Positions 33,186 to 42,244 of a DNA stretch of 64,000 nucleotides are shown here, piece by piece. The DNA comes from Propioniciclava flava (lineage in GTDB: Bacteria > Actinomycetota > Actinomycetes > Propionibacteriales > Propionibacteriaceae). Each line of letters opens with the position of its first letter. Position 1 is the first letter of the stretch. A model generated the notes under the pieces. That model was not told the DNA's origin, searched no databases, and saw only the letters and a program-made list of their open reading frames with translations. The DNA lies in NCBI RefSeq assembly GCF_004126535.1, contig NZ_PPCV01000001.1, positions 186,001-250,000 on the forward strand, written 5' to 3'. The translations under genes were made by a program, and so were the position numbers.

Positions 33186-33256
33186 GGGACCTCCTGGCAC
33201 AGGGAGAGATGCGGAGGGGGTGGGCCGCTTTTGCGACCCACCCCCGAGGATGGAAC

Positions 33257-34744
33257 TCAGCCGAGCCGCTCGACCATCTTCTCCTTGAATCCGAAGAAGT
33301 AGGTCAACACGAAGCCCATGAGGATGGCGATCCCCAGACCGCCCAGGTACCAGAACCAGTGCCCGGGGGTGATGACGCCGGTCATGAACAGCCCGGACAG
33401 GCCCAGGGTTTGGGCGCCGAAGCTGCCGCCCTGCTGCATGCCCCAGGCGATGAAAGCCCCGCCGAAGCCTGCCCCGAGGCAGGCGGTGATGAACGGGTAG
33501 ATCAAGGGCAGGGAGACGCCGTAGATCAGCGGTTCGCCGATGCCGAGCAACCCCAACGGGAGGGCGCTCTTGATGATGGTGCGCAGCTTCTTGCTCTTGG
33601 TCTTCAGCCACACGGCGATCGCCATGCCGTCTTGACCGCCACCGGCCATCGCCAAGATCGGCAAAAGCTCGGTGAACCCGTGATCGGCGATGAGTTGAGC
33701 GTGCAGGGGCGTCAGGCCCTGGTGGACGCCCAGCATGACCATCGGGAGGAACAGGCTCGACATGAGGAAGCCACCGATGACGCCGCCTTGCTTGAGACCG
33801 AAGTCCACCAGCAGCCACGTGAGGCCCTGCATGAGCAGCGCCGACAGCGGCATGATGATGATGACGGCCGCGACGGCGCCGAGCATCACGGTGAGCGCCG
33901 GGATGATGAACAGTTCGAGCGACGCGGGGATCACCTTGCGTAGCTGCTTCTCGATCAGGGTGAACACCCAGGCCGTCACCATGACGCCGATGACACCACC
34001 CAACCCGGGGCTGAGTTGCCCGAACAGGGGCAGGACCAGCGGCTGCGCGGGGGTGGTGATCGATCCGTCGGCACCCTTGACGGCTGCGATACCGGCCAGG
34101 GCAGTCATGTAGGGAACGCCGCCGGCGATGAAGCCCAGGACGGGCGTCCCGCCGAACTCCTTGGCCGTGTTGTGGCCGACGATGAAGTTCAGCGCCCCGG
34201 TCACGATGGCACCCAGGGCGGCGAAGGCCAGGAACCACGGGTTCTTGACGATGGTCGGATCGGCCAGTTTCCAGAAGTTCGCGATGGACGCGATGATGCC
34301 GCCCGCCACGAAGCCGGGGATGACCGGGATGAAGATGTTGCCGATGTGCCTAAACACCGCGTGGACGCCGGTGTTTTGGCGGGCCTTCACTTTGGCGCGG
34401 GTTTCGGAGGCCACGTCACGGACGCGATCACCGCCCCCGAGCAGGGATGCGACGGCGTCCTCTTCGTCCTCGTCCTCGTCATCGAAGCTGACGTGGGAGG
34501 CGCTGCTCACCGCAGCGAAGGCCTGATCGAGGCGGTCAGCGTGGCCCGGCCCGACCACGATCTGGACCTGTTGGCCGGGGACGACCCCCAAGACCCCGTC
34601 GAGTTGCTTGATGCGGTCGACGTCGACGGCATCGGGGTCGGCGACGTTGAGCCGTAGCCGGGTCATGCAGTGGGTGAACGACGCGATGTTGTCGTTCCCC
34701 CCGGCCGCGGACAAAATGTCGCGGCTGAGGGCGTTGTAGTCCAT
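33257..34744 (-). CDS. murP: PTS EIIBC component, N-acetylmuramic acid-type
   Basis: A 495-residue membrane transporter. The N-terminal EIIB domain has the phosphorylated Cys in ASFTHCMTRLRLNV. A highly acidic linker (DDEDEDEEDAV) leads to a glucose/sucrose-superfamily EIIC domain with about 10 TM helices and the GEPLIYGVSLPLIYPF motif. It imports and phosphorylates its sugar. No EIIA domain is fused, so phosphate must come from a separate EIIA-Glc-like protein, as for E. coli MurP. Sugar specificity is inferred from murQ and mupG on either side. The ATG at 34744 has AAGGAGAT upstream. Confidence 0.88.
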   Translation of the reverse strand: MDYNALSRDILSAAGGNDNIASFTHCMTRLRLNVADPDAVDVDRIKQLDGVLGVVPGQQVQIVVGPGHADRLDQAFAAVSSASHVSFDDEDEDEEDAVASLLGGGDRVRDVASETRAKVKARQNTGVHAVFRHIGNIFIPVIPGFVAGGIIASIANFWKLADPTIVKNPWFLAFAALGAIVTGALNFIVGHNTAKEFGGTPVLGFIAGGVPYMTALAGIAAVKGADGSITTPAQPLVLPLFGQLSPGLGGVIGVMVTAWVFTLIEKQLRKVIPASLELFIIPALTVMLGAVAAVIIIMPLSALLMQGLTWLLVDFGLKQGGVIGGFLMSSLFLPMVMLGVHQGLTPLHAQLIADHGFTELLPILAMAGGGQDGMAIAVWLKTKSKKLRTIIKSALPLGLLGIGEPLIYGVSLPLIYPFITACLGAGFGGAFIAWGMQQGGSFGAQTLGLSGLFMTGVITPGHWFWYLGGLGIAILMGFVLTYFFGFKEKMVERLG

Positions 34745-34788
34745 GGCGATCTCCTTCAGGTTCTTCTCTCGGTGGACGGTGAGGTGTT

Positions 34789-35694
34789 TCAGGGGCGGCC
34801 GACGGCCCCGCGGACGAATCCACGATGGTCGGTGAGGCGCTGGGTGGCCTGCGCGGCGTCGATTCCGCACAAGATCATGACGATGGCTGTTTTGGCGTGG
34901 TTGTCGGCGGCGGCTAGGGCGTCGCGAGCGGTCTCGCGGGTGCAGTCCGTGGCAGCCATGACGATCCGCTGCGCGCGGTCGCGCAGTTTCTCATTGGTGG
35001 GGGCAACGTCGACCATGAGGTTCCCAAACACCTTCCCCAACCCGACCATCGTGGCGGTGGAGATCATGTTGAGCACCATTTTTTGGCTGGTTCCTGCCTT
35101 GAGGCGGGTCGATCCGGTCAAGACCTCGGGCCCGTTGTCGACCTCGATCGCGACCTGGGCGTGCTTGCTGATGACAGCGTTGGCGTTGCAGGACAGTGCC
35201 GCCGTGGCCGCGCCCACGCTACGAGCGTGGTCGAGCGCGCCGATGACGTAGGGGGTGCGACCGGACGCGGCGATGCCGACGACCACGTCGTGGGGCCCCA
35301 CGGCAAGGGCCCTCATGTCGCTGGCACCCAGTTCTGCGGAGTCCTCGGCGCCTTCGACGGCCTCGAACATGGCTTGGTGACCGCCCGCGAGGACGCCGAC
35401 GACCTGACCGGGTGGGGTGCCGAAGGTGGGCGGGCATTCGGCCGCATCCAGGACGCCGAGGCGTCCGCTGGTGCCTGCTCCGGCGTAGATCAGCCGTCCG
35501 CCTTGGCTGAGCCGTTCGGTGGCCAGCGTGACCACCTCGGCAATGGCGGGCAGCGCGTCGGCGACGGCGTCGGCCACGCCACGATCCTCGTTGTTCATGA
35601 GCGTGAGCAGTGCGAGCGGAGACAGTTCGTCGAGATGGGCGGAGCCGGGATTGCGCGCCTCCGTCGTGGGGGAGGTGATGCCTGCATCGATCAT
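34789..35694 (-). CDS. murQ: N-acetylmuramic acid 6-phosphate etherase MurQ
   Basis: A 301-residue SIS-domain enzyme. It cleaves the lactyl ether of MurNAc-6P to give GlcNAc-6P and D-lactate. Conserved parts are TTEARNPGSAHLDEL, AGAGTSGRLGVLDAAECPPTF, GIAASGRTPYVIGAL and LKAGTSQKMVLNMIST, where GTSGR and AECPPTF line the sugar-phosphate site. I chose the ATG at 35694 (MIDAG) because AAGGAT lies 7 nt before it; the ATG 9 nt upstream is part of that sequence. It is first in the murQ-murP-mupG operon, divergent from the MurR-type regulator. Confidence 0.95.
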   Translation of the reverse strand: MIDAGITSPTTEARNPGSAHLDELSPLALLTLMNNEDRGVADAVADALPAIAEVVTLATERLSQGGRLIYAGAGTSGRLGVLDAAECPPTFGTPPGQVVGVLAGGHQAMFEAVEGAEDSAELGASDMRALAVGPHDVVVGIAASGRTPYVIGALDHARSVGAATAALSCNANAVISKHAQVAIEVDNGPEVLTGSTRLKAGTSQKMVLNMISTATMVGLGKVFGNLMVDVAPTNEKLRDRAQRIVMAATDCTRETARDALAAADNHAKTAIVMILCGIDAAQATQRLTDHRGFVRGAVGRP

Positions 35695-35707
35695 GCGACG
35701 CATCCTT

Positions 35708-35744
35708 ACACAGTTGCACGCCTGTGTGAAGCGTTGTAACACAA
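35708..35744. promoter_or_regulatory. Dyad sites in the murQ/murR divergent promoter
   Basis: Two inverted repeats lie side by side: ACACAG-8 nt-CTGTGT (35708-35727) and TTGTAACACAA (35734-35744). They sit in the 95-bp gap between murQ and the RpiR-type gene and are the likely operators of that regulator. Confidence 0.55.
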
Positions 35745-35789
35745 TCGACTTCGGGACACACTGGAGTTCCCCCGAGGAAGGAGACGGCC

Positions 35790-36647
35790 ATGGACATCCT
35801 GGGCCGCATCAGCACCACAAAGGAGCACCTGCGCCCGGCCGAGCAGGCCGTGGCTACGGCGATCCTCGCGGACCCGGACGCGGCGAGCGCCGCCACGGTC
35901 GCCTCCCTGGCTCGTGAGGCCAAGGTGAGCCAGGCCAGTGTCGTCCGCCTGGCCCATTCGCTGGGGTTTTCCGGATTCCCCGACCTTCGGGTCTCCTTGA
36001 CCCAGGAACTCACACGGCGCACGCTCGAGCGTGAACAGTCAGGGCTCTCCCACGGTCGCCTCGACGGAGACGATTCGCCAGGCGACCTGATCGGCAAGTT
36101 GGCCTTCCATGAGGCCCGCACGATCGAGCAGACCGGACGCCTCATCGACGAAGAGGGTCTCGTGCGCGTCGCCGACGCCATCGCCGAAGGGCGACCCACC
36201 TTGCTGTTGGGCGTCGGGGCCAGCGCCCTGGCCGCCAGCGATCTAAATCAAAAACTCCAGCGCATCGGGCTGGTCAGCGTCTTTTCCACTGACACGCACA
36301 TGCAGCTTTCCCTCGCTGCGCTAGCGGCTCCCGCATCCGTGGTGATCGCGTTCTCCTTCTCCGGGCGGACCGCTGAGGTCCATCGGGGCATGGAACTGGC
36401 CCGGCAGCAAGGGTCGCTGCTGGTTGCGGTCACGGGGGATCCTGAATCGCCCATCGGCCGTGCAGCCGACCTGGTGCTCGCCATCAGTGCCCGCGAAGAT
36501 GAACTCCGCGTCGGGGCACTGGCCAGCCGGATGGCGCAACTCGCGGTGGTCGATTTCCTGTTCGTCCTCACCGCGCAGCGCCGAGGGCGTGACCTGGATG
36601 CGTTGCTCACCCAGACCCGCGACGCCGTCCGCGGTCAGCGCCTGTAA
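35790..36647 (+). CDS. murR: MurR/RpiR-family transcriptional regulator
   Basis: A 285-residue regulator with an N-terminal RpiR-type helix-turn-helix (about 8-75; ATVASLAREAKVSQASVVRL) and a C-terminal SIS sugar-phosphate-binding domain (about 120-260; LLLGVGASALAASDLNQKL, IAFSFSGRTAEVHRGMELA). It is divergent from murQ-murP-mupG with palindromic sites between, so it probably senses MurNAc-6P and represses that operon. GAGGAAGGAGA precedes the ATG. Its stop is 5 bp from the convergent inositol-phosphatase gene. The effector is inferred from context. Confidence 0.9.
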   Translation: MDILGRISTTKEHLRPAEQAVATAILADPDAASAATVASLAREAKVSQASVVRLAHSLGFSGFPDLRVSLTQELTRRTLEREQSGLSHGRLDGDDSPGDLIGKLAFHEARTIEQTGRLIDEEGLVRVADAIAEGRPTLLLGVGASALAASDLNQKLQRIGLVSVFSTDTHMQLSLAALAAPASVVIAFSFSGRTAEVHRGMELARQQGSLLVAVTGDPESPIGRAADLVLAISAREDELRVGALASRMAQLAVVDFLFVLTAQRRGRDLDALLTQTRDAVRGQRL

Positions 36648-36652
36648 GAGCC

Positions 36653-37474
36653 TCAGCCCAGGAGTGATTCCAGACTGTCGAGGGTGGAGTCTCGTCCTGC
36701 CAGGAGCAGATCCGCGTTCGGGACACCGCCCGCACGCCCACGCACGGTGACTCCCGCGCGCTCGGCAATCAACCAGCCGGCAGCAAGGTCCCACGCGTTG
36801 AGCCCCCGCTCGAAGTACGCGTCCTGCCTGCCCGCGGCCACCGAACACAACTCCAGCGCCGCCGAGCCGTGCCTGCGGATGTCGCGCACGGCAGGGAGAA
36901 TGCGCGTCAGGATCTGCGCCTGCTCCGCGCGCACCTCGGCGCGGTAGCTGAACCCTGTGGCGACGAGGCTCAGGCTCAGGTCAGTCGCCGGGTTCGCGTG
37001 CAAGATCCGTTCTCGTCCGCCGATCACCGCGACGGCCGGACCGTCGGCGGTAGCCCAGAACAGTTCCTCGTGGTCGGGCTGGTACACGCACCCGGCGACG
37101 GGCCGAAACTCGCCACGAGGGTCGCCGATGACGGCCGCGACACTCACGCTGTACTCGGGGATCCCATAGAGATAGTTCACCGTCCCGTCGATCGGGTCGA
37201 TGAGCCACGACACGCCGCTGTCGCCCTCCTCGAACGTGCCCTCCTCGCCCAACAGCCCATCATGAGGGCGTGCGGCGCGCAGCAAGGACGTGGCCAATTC
37301 CTCTGAGCGGCGATCCATGATCGTGACGACATCGACCGGCGAGCTCTTGGTCGCGGCAACGTCGACATGAGCGGGGCGTTCCTGAGTGATCAGCCGTCCG
37401 CATGCCACGGCAATCTCGCGGGCAAGGTCGAGCAACGGCGTGGTGGCGGGCAGTGGGAGCCGAGACACATCCAT
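36653..37474 (-). CDS. Inositol monophosphatase-family phosphatase
   Basis: A 273-residue Mg2+-dependent, Li+-sensitive-type phosphatase. Metal-binding motifs are seen in order: GEEG at about 96, WLIDPIDGTVNYLYGIP, and AWDLAAGWLIAERAG near the C-terminus. Family members hydrolyse inositol-1-phosphate, histidinol-phosphate, fructose-1,6-bisphosphate or PAP; the motifs do not decide among them. The ATG at 37474 has AGGGTGG upstream. It is convergent with the murR-type gene and divergent from the amino-acid ABC operon, so no operon partner informs on substrate. Confidence 0.9.
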   Translation of the reverse strand: MDVSRLPLPATTPLLDLAREIAVACGRLITQERPAHVDVAATKSSPVDVVTIMDRRSEELATSLLRAARPHDGLLGEEGTFEEGDSGVSWLIDPIDGTVNYLYGIPEYSVSVAAVIGDPRGEFRPVAGCVYQPDHEELFWATADGPAVAVIGGRERILHANPATDLSLSLVATGFSYRAEVRAEQAQILTRILPAVRDIRRHGSAALELCSVAAGRQDAYFERGLNAWDLAAGWLIAERAGVTVRGRAGGVPNADLLLAGRDSTLDSLESLLG

Positions 37475-37665
37475 GCCACCACCCTGGCACAGCACACCCT
37501 GCTGGACGGGCGCCTGTTCGGATCCCGTACGGCTCGACGCGACACGACGGCCGGTGTGCTGGTGCGGGACACGATGTAACACGTTGGTGACGCCACGGCG
37601 CTAGCGTTGGGCACCGAACCTGGGGAGATGAGAAGATTCCCCATCGTCATCCCTGGGAGGAATTC

Positions 37666-38469
37666 ATGAAGAAGCCCTACGTCGTCGCCGCGCTCGCTGC
37701 CGCAGCAGCGCTCACCATGAGCGCTTGCGCCAACAATTCAGGCGCGGCCGCCACGACCCCGGGCGGCGTCTCCTTGGTGACCCCGGGCGTGTTGACCGTG
37801 TGCACGCATCTGGCCTACAAGCCGTTCCAGTTCACCGAAGGCGGCAAGATCGTCGGCTTTGACGTTGACCTGATGGATCTCGTGGCGAAGAAGCTGGGCG
37901 TCCGCCAAGAGGTCATCGACATTGAGTTTGGTCAGATCACCTCTGGCGCAGCGTTTACCGCCAAGAAGTGTGACGCGGGCGCCGCAGCGATCACGATCAC
38001 CCCCGAGCGGGACAAGGCTGCTCCGTTCTCCACGCCCTACTTCGCGTCGAAGCAGGCCCTTCTGGTCAAGACTGACTCCCCGGTGACGAGCCTGTCGGAC
38101 ATGAAGGGCAAGGTGTTGAGCGTGCAGACCGACACCTCCGGCAAGGTGTACGCCGAAGGGCACGAAGGCGAGTTCGGCTACAGCACCAAGGTGTTCGACG
38201 ACATGCCGACCGCCTCCAATGCGGTCCTCGCCGGGACGGTCGACGGGACGTTGAACGACAACGGCGTCCTGCTCGATTTTGCTCGCGAGAACACCTCGAC
38301 CAAGGTCGTCCAGGAGATCGACACCAACGAGCACTACGGTTTCAATGTCTCCAAGGACAACCCCGCGCTGCTGTCCACGATCAATGACGTGCTGAAGACG
38401 GCGAAGTCCGATGGCACCTTCAACACCATCTACAAGAAGTGGTTCGGGGTGGACGCACCCGCCGAGTGA
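37666..38469 (+). CDS. Polar amino acid ABC transporter, substrate-binding lipoprotein
   Basis: A 267-residue solute-binding protein of the GlnH/HisJ class (SBP family 3). The signal peptide MKKPYVVAALAAAAAL ends in a lipobox TMSAC with lipidated Cys21, anchoring it outside the membrane. The mature part begins VLTVCTHLAYKPFQFTEGGKIVGFDVDLMDLVAKKLG, the signature of amino-acid binders, with a conserved Arg/Asp site in AAAITITPERDKAAPFSTPYF. GGGAGG precedes the ATG. The permease and ATPase follow. A hairpin at 38479 separates it from the permease and may raise its relative expression. Confidence 0.93.
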   Translation: MKKPYVVAALAAAAALTMSACANNSGAAATTPGGVSLVTPGVLTVCTHLAYKPFQFTEGGKIVGFDVDLMDLVAKKLGVRQEVIDIEFGQITSGAAFTAKKCDAGAAAITITPERDKAAPFSTPYFASKQALLVKTDSPVTSLSDMKGKVLSVQTDTSGKVYAEGHEGEFGYSTKVFDDMPTASNAVLAGTVDGTLNDNGVLLDFARENTSTKVVQEIDTNEHYGFNVSKDNPALLSTINDVLKTAKSDGTFNTIYKKWFGVDAPAE

Positions 38470-38478
38470 CATCCCCTG

Positions 38479-38503
38479 GGTGCCGGGGCGTTGCCCCGGC
38501 ACC
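38479..38503 (+). terminator. Intercistronic hairpin between binding protein and permease
   Basis: GGTGCCGGGGC pairs perfectly with GCCCCGGCACC around a GTT loop, followed by TTTCC. Within the ABC operon it probably acts as a partial terminator or 3'-stabilising stem, favouring excess binding protein. Confidence 0.7.
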
Positions 38504-38531
38504 TTTCCGTTTCCAGCCAGTGAGGTAGTCG

Positions 38532-39350
38532 ATGAGCACGCCAACCGCAGCCCCCACGCGTCGTCGTATGTCGCCGCGCAGACGGGCCCGCACGGTCCGC
38601 CTGGTTCAATACGCCGTCCTCCTCGCGGTGATCGTGTGGCTCATCGTCACGATGGACGCCCGACAAGTCCAGTCCGTGTTCCTGCGCCCCGATCTGGTGG
38701 GGGAGACGCTGCTGGGGATTCCGCAGCATCTGCTGAACACGCTGATCTACACCGCGGGCGCCTTTGTCGTCGGCTTGGTGCTGGGGACCGTGCTAGCGCT
38801 CATGCGGCTGTCCCAGGTGGCGCCCTACCGGTGGCTCGCGGGCATCTACATCGAGTTCTTCCGCGGCGTCCCCGCGATCATCGTCCTACTGGCCTTTGGG
38901 CTGCTCCCCGTGGCCTTCCCCGGGCTGCGCTTCCCCCTGGATCCCTACGGCACGGTGTGGGCGGCGTTGGGCATGGTCTCGGGGGCCTACATGGCCGAGA
39001 CCATCCGTGCTGGCATCCAGGCGGTTCCCAAGGGGCAGGTCGAGGCGGCCCGGAGCCTGGGCATGCCGGTGAGCACCTCCATGCGGCGCATCGTTTTGCC
39101 GCAGGCGTTCCGGATCATCACCCCGCCGCTGACCAATGAGTTGATCCTGCTGACCAAGGATTCCTCGCTGGTCTACGTGCTCGGGTTGACGACGGCGGCC
39201 TTCGAACTCACCAAGTTCGGCCGCGACCTGTCCAATAGCAACGGCAACCTGACTCCGCTGGTCGTGGCCGGGTTCTGCTACCTCTTGATCACCCTGCCGC
39301 TGACGTTCCTCGTCCGGTGGATGGAATCCAAGCAGAAGAAGGCGCGCTGA
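38532..39350 (+). CDS. Polar amino acid ABC transporter permease
   Basis: A 272-residue inner-membrane protein of the HisMQ/GlnP family. The five-helix core carries the EAA loop [21 protein letters not shown] and [23 protein letters not shown], which contacts the ATPase. A basic N-terminus of about 25 residues precedes TM1. One permease gene suggests a homodimer. It is between the binding protein and the ATPase; the ATPase ATG begins 1 bp after its stop. Confidence 0.93.
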   Translation: MSTPTAAPTRRRMSPRRRARTVRLVQYAVLLAVIVWLIVTMDARQVQSVFLRPDLVGETLLGIPQHLLNTLIYTAGAFVVGLVLGTVLALMRLSQVAPYRWLAGIYIEFFRGVPAIIVLLAFGLLPVAFPGLRFPLDPYGTVWAALGMVSGAYMAETIRAGIQAVPKGQVEAARSLGMPVSTSMRRIVLPQAFRIITPPLTNELILLTKDSSLVYVLGLTTAAFELTKFGRDLSNSNGNLTPLVVAGFCYLLITLPLTFLVRWMESKQKKAR

Positions 39351-39351
39351 C

Positions 39352-40212
39352 ATGAGCCAGACCCCCACCACGGACGCGATCCCCACCGGCCGCCGCGAGG
39401 ATGAGATCCAGGTCTACGACCTGCACAAGAGCTTCGGGGAACGCGAAGTCCTCAAGGGCATCAGCCTGACCGTCCATCAAGGCGAGGTTGTTTGCGTCAT
39501 CGGGCCCTCGGGTTCGGGGAAATCGACCCTGTTGCGCTGCGTCAACCTGCTCGAAGTCCCAACTTCGGGGCGAGTCTTCATCATGAACGAGGAGATCACC
39601 GATCTTGACGCCGACGTGGACGCGATCCGCAGTCAGATGGGCATGGTGTTCCAGCAGTTCAACCTCTTCCCCCACCTGACCGTGCTCGAGAACTGCACGA
39701 TCGGTCAGACGGTGGTGAAGAAGATCGACAAGGCCCAGGCGGAAAACATCGCCCAGGGCTACCTCGAGCAGGTCGGTCTGGGCGATCGGGGCTCGGCGTA
39801 TCCCGCCCAGTTGTCGGGCGGGCAGCAGCAGCGCGTCGCGATCGCGCGCGCCTTGTCCATGGATGTCGAGATGGTGCTGTTCGACGAGCCCACCTCGGCG
39901 CTGGATCCCGAACTGGTAGGGGACGTGCTGGGCGTCATGCGGGCCTTGGCGCAAGAAGGCATGACGATGATGGTCGTGACGCACGAGATGGCCTTCGCCC
40001 GCGAGGTGGCCGACCGGGTGATCTTCATGGATGACGGGGTGATCGTGGAGGAGGGGCACCCCGATCTCGTGATCGGCAATCCGCAGCATGAACGGACCCG
40101 CGCCTTCCTGCAGCGCGTTCTCGATCCGACTCACGTGCCCGCAGAGCCCGAGGCCGACGATGAACCGGCCGAGCACGAGGCTGAGCCTCGTCGGCGTTCA
40201 CGGTTGTTTTGA
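39352..40212 (+). CDS. Polar amino acid ABC transporter ATP-binding protein
   Basis: A 286-residue GlnQ-type ATPase with Walker [19 protein letters not shown], the Q loop in [16 protein letters not shown], the ABC signature [15 protein letters not shown], Walker [15 protein letters not shown] and the switch His in VVTHEMAFA. The last 35 residues after the ATPase core are Glu/Pro-rich and end in RRRSRLF, an extension not typical of GlnQ. It completes the transporter operon. A hairpin follows at 40216. Confidence 0.95.
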   Translation: MSQTPTTDAIPTGRREDEIQVYDLHKSFGEREVLKGISLTVHQGEVVCVIGPSGSGKSTLLRCVNLLEVPTSGRVFIMNEEITDLDADVDAIRSQMGMVFQQFNLFPHLTVLENCTIGQTVVKKIDKAQAENIAQGYLEQVGLGDRGSAYPAQLSGGQQQRVAIARALSMDVEMVLFDEPTSALDPELVGDVLGVMRALAQEGMTMMVVTHEMAFAREVADRVIFMDDGVIVEEGHPDLVIGNPQHERTRAFLQRVLDPTHVPAEPEADDEPAEHEAEPRRRSRLF

Positions 40213-40215
40213 GTT

Positions 40216-40243
40216 CTCGGCGCCTGGTGTACGGGGCGCCGAG
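40216..40243. terminator. Hairpin between ABC ATPase and convergent DedA-like gene
   Basis: CTCGGCGCC pairs with GGCGCCGAG around a 10-nt loop, starting 3 bp after the ATPase stop. It lies between convergent genes and probably terminates the ABC operon. Confidence 0.7.
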
Positions 40244-40269
40244 GCCACCCCGATCATCCGGGAGCGGGG

Positions 40270-40776
40270 CTACTTCGCGACGGCCGAGGGTGGCTCGTGG
40301 GGCGGCGTCCGTCGCGCGACGCGGACCCGCCAGCCCAGGAAGCCGGCTAGGGCGAGCACGCTCACGACGCCCAGCGTGACGGCTGCGGCGGGGCTGCGTT
40401 CCCACAGCAAGGCGAGGGCTTCGAAGCCAGCAAATCCGACCGTCCCGTAGATGAACGCCCACAACAGGCTCCCCAACGATACCGCAGGCAGGTAGCGGCG
40501 CAGCGGCATGGCTGTCGCCCCAGAGGCGAGGTTGACCAGGGTCTGGAATCCGATGGTGAGGAAGGACACGGTCACCAGCGGTGGCCCCCAGGACGTCACC
40601 TTGTCGACGGCGCGCGCGTAGCCAGGGGTGGACATGATGCGCGCGAGCCTGGTGTGCAGGGCGCCGCGTTGCAGGAGTCTGCCTACCCAGTAGGTGCCGT
40701 TGGCACGCAGCATGACGATGACGAAGAGCGCAGCGATGACGACGAGATAGGGAGCATCCCAGGTCATCGGGTTCAT
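40270..40776 (-). CDS. DedA/VTT-domain-like membrane protein
   Basis: A 168-residue protein with about four hydrophobic segments. The family-like stretch ANGTYWVGRLLQ...GPPLVTVSFLTIGFQTLVNLASG and AVSLGSLLWAFIYGTVGF resembles the DedA (SNARE-associated, VTT) proteins linked to lipid scrambling and membrane homeostasis. It is shorter than typical DedA proteins (about 200). The start ATG at 40776 overlaps the stop of the acyltransferase gene (ATGA), so the pair is translationally coupled. Confidence 0.8.
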   Translation of the reverse strand: MNPMTWDAPYLVVIAALFVIVMLRANGTYWVGRLLQRGALHTRLARIMSTPGYARAVDKVTSWGPPLVTVSFLTIGFQTLVNLASGATAMPLRRYLPAVSLGSLLWAFIYGTVGFAGFEALALLWERSPAAAVTLGVVSVLALAGFLGWRVRVARRTPPHEPPSAVAK

Positions 40777-42092
40777 GTGCGGCCGTTTCTGTCGTCGCGG
40801 GCCCGGAGGAAGGCCCGGCCCGTGCGGTGCGCCGCTTGGGTGCGATCGGCGGCGTGTCCCATCAGCCAGGACCCCACCCAGATGAGGACCACCCCAAGCG
40901 ATGACCCCACCCTGGTCGGATGGAGCACGGTGCCATACTGCCAGACGAGCAAAGTACCCAAGACGAGCGTGCCGTAGGCCATGATCGCCCCGGCCGTATC
41001 TTGTGTGGGCCCCAAGGGCGGGATCATTCGTAGCTCGAGCTGACCGAGAAGGGGAACCACGGCAGCCACCACCGCCAGCGCAGCGAGCGCCAGCACCGGC
41101 GGAGACAGCATGATGCCCGCCAAGGAGGGCAGGAGCGCCGTGAGGAGCAGAAGCCCTGCCCCGGCGACCGCGATGCAGGGAATGTGCCACAGGTACACGC
41201 TCATCATGACCGCATTGAGGACCCCGATGAGCCGTTCGGTGCGCCCCGAGAGATGGGCCAGCCAGCCCGCTCGCTCGATCAGGGCCAAAACACCGCATTG
41301 GGCGAGCGCGAGTGACGCCATGGCCACGGTGGGGGGTTGCAGGTTCGCAAAGGGGATGTCCGCAAAGCCGACCGAGGTGGGCGGATAACCGGCGACGAAG
41401 ACCAGGAACACGACGCCCGTCACGCCGAGCAGGATCGCGGTGGGTGCCGCCCACCGGGAACCGGAGCGCCACCATCCGCGCTGATAGGCGATGCCGAACT
41501 GGTGGACCAGCGGCCACACCACGATCATGTTGAGATTGCGGATCTCTGGACGCCCCACGTGGAAGGACCAGGCGTCCACGGCTGCGGCCACGACCGCCAT
41601 GGCGATCATGGGCCACACTCCGTAGGCGTCGTGCAGCCGAACCAGCCAGGGCGCCAGGGCAACGATCACCAGGTAGACGGTGATGAACCACAGCAGTTGC
41701 ATGAGTTGTCGGCTCAACTCGACGGCCGCACCCAACCAGCCGAGCCAGGCTGCCGCGGTGAAGATGACCGCGCAGAAGGTCACGAAAACCGAGAGCGGCC
41801 CCACGAGTCGATGTCCGCGGCCTGCGAGGTAGTGACCAAGGCCGGTGCCTTCGCGTCGCATCCGGTCCACCGTCAGTGCGTTGGCGAAGCCCCCCGCCAC
41901 GAAGAACAGCGGCATGATCATCAAGACCCACGTCAGCGGATACAACCACGACGGCGCGGCCCAGGGGATGAGGGTGACCGCACCGTCGACGATGCTGATG
42001 CGGTAGAGGAGGGTGTGGAAGACCACGACCACGATGACGGACAGGGCGCGCGCCACGTCGATGACATGGTTGCGTGGTGTGCCCGTACTCAC
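40773..42092 (-). CDS. Acyltransferase-3 family integral membrane protein
   Basis: A 439-residue polytopic protein of the acyltransferase-3/OafA-like class. It opens with RNHVIDVARALSVIVVVVFHT, where the His near the first helix is the conserved family His. About 10-11 TM helices follow, and YLWHIPCIAVAGAG lies near the end. Such proteins O-acylate extracellular polysaccharides, lipids or peptidoglycan. The start GTG at 42092 has TAGGAT 6 nt upstream on the minus strand and no Shine-Dalgarno, so a leaderless mRNA is likely. The downstream DedA-like gene overlaps by 4 bp. The acceptor molecule is unknown. Confidence 0.87.
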   Translation of the reverse strand: MSTGTPRNHVIDVARALSVIVVVVFHTLLYRISIVDGAVTLIPWAAPSWLYPLTWVLMIMPLFFVAGGFANALTVDRMRREGTGLGHYLAGRGHRLVGPLSVFVTFCAVIFTAAAWLGWLGAAVELSRQLMQLLWFITVYLVIVALAPWLVRLHDAYGVWPMIAMAVVAAAVDAWSFHVGRPEIRNLNMIVVWPLVHQFGIAYQRGWWRSGSRWAAPTAILLGVTGVVFLVFVAGYPPTSVGFADIPFANLQPPTVAMASLALAQCGVLALIERAGWLAHLSGRTERLIGVLNAVMMSVYLWHIPCIAVAGAGLLLLTALLPSLAGIMLSPPVLALAALAVVAAVVPLLGQLELRMIPPLGPTQDTAGAIMAYGTLVLGTLLVWQYGTVLHPTRVGSSLGVVLIWVGSWLMGHAADRTQAAHRTGRAFLRARDDRNGRT

Positions 42093-42244
42093 CGCGTCAT
42101 CCTAAGGCAGTACGCGCCACGCGAAAGACACGTCTGCGGGCCGATGCCCTAGCGAGGCCGACCCCAACTTCCTCCGGACAGCCAACCTGCGCCTGGGCTG
42201 GCAACCAGGGAACTGGGCGGGGTCTCGCGGGTTAGGCTCACGGC

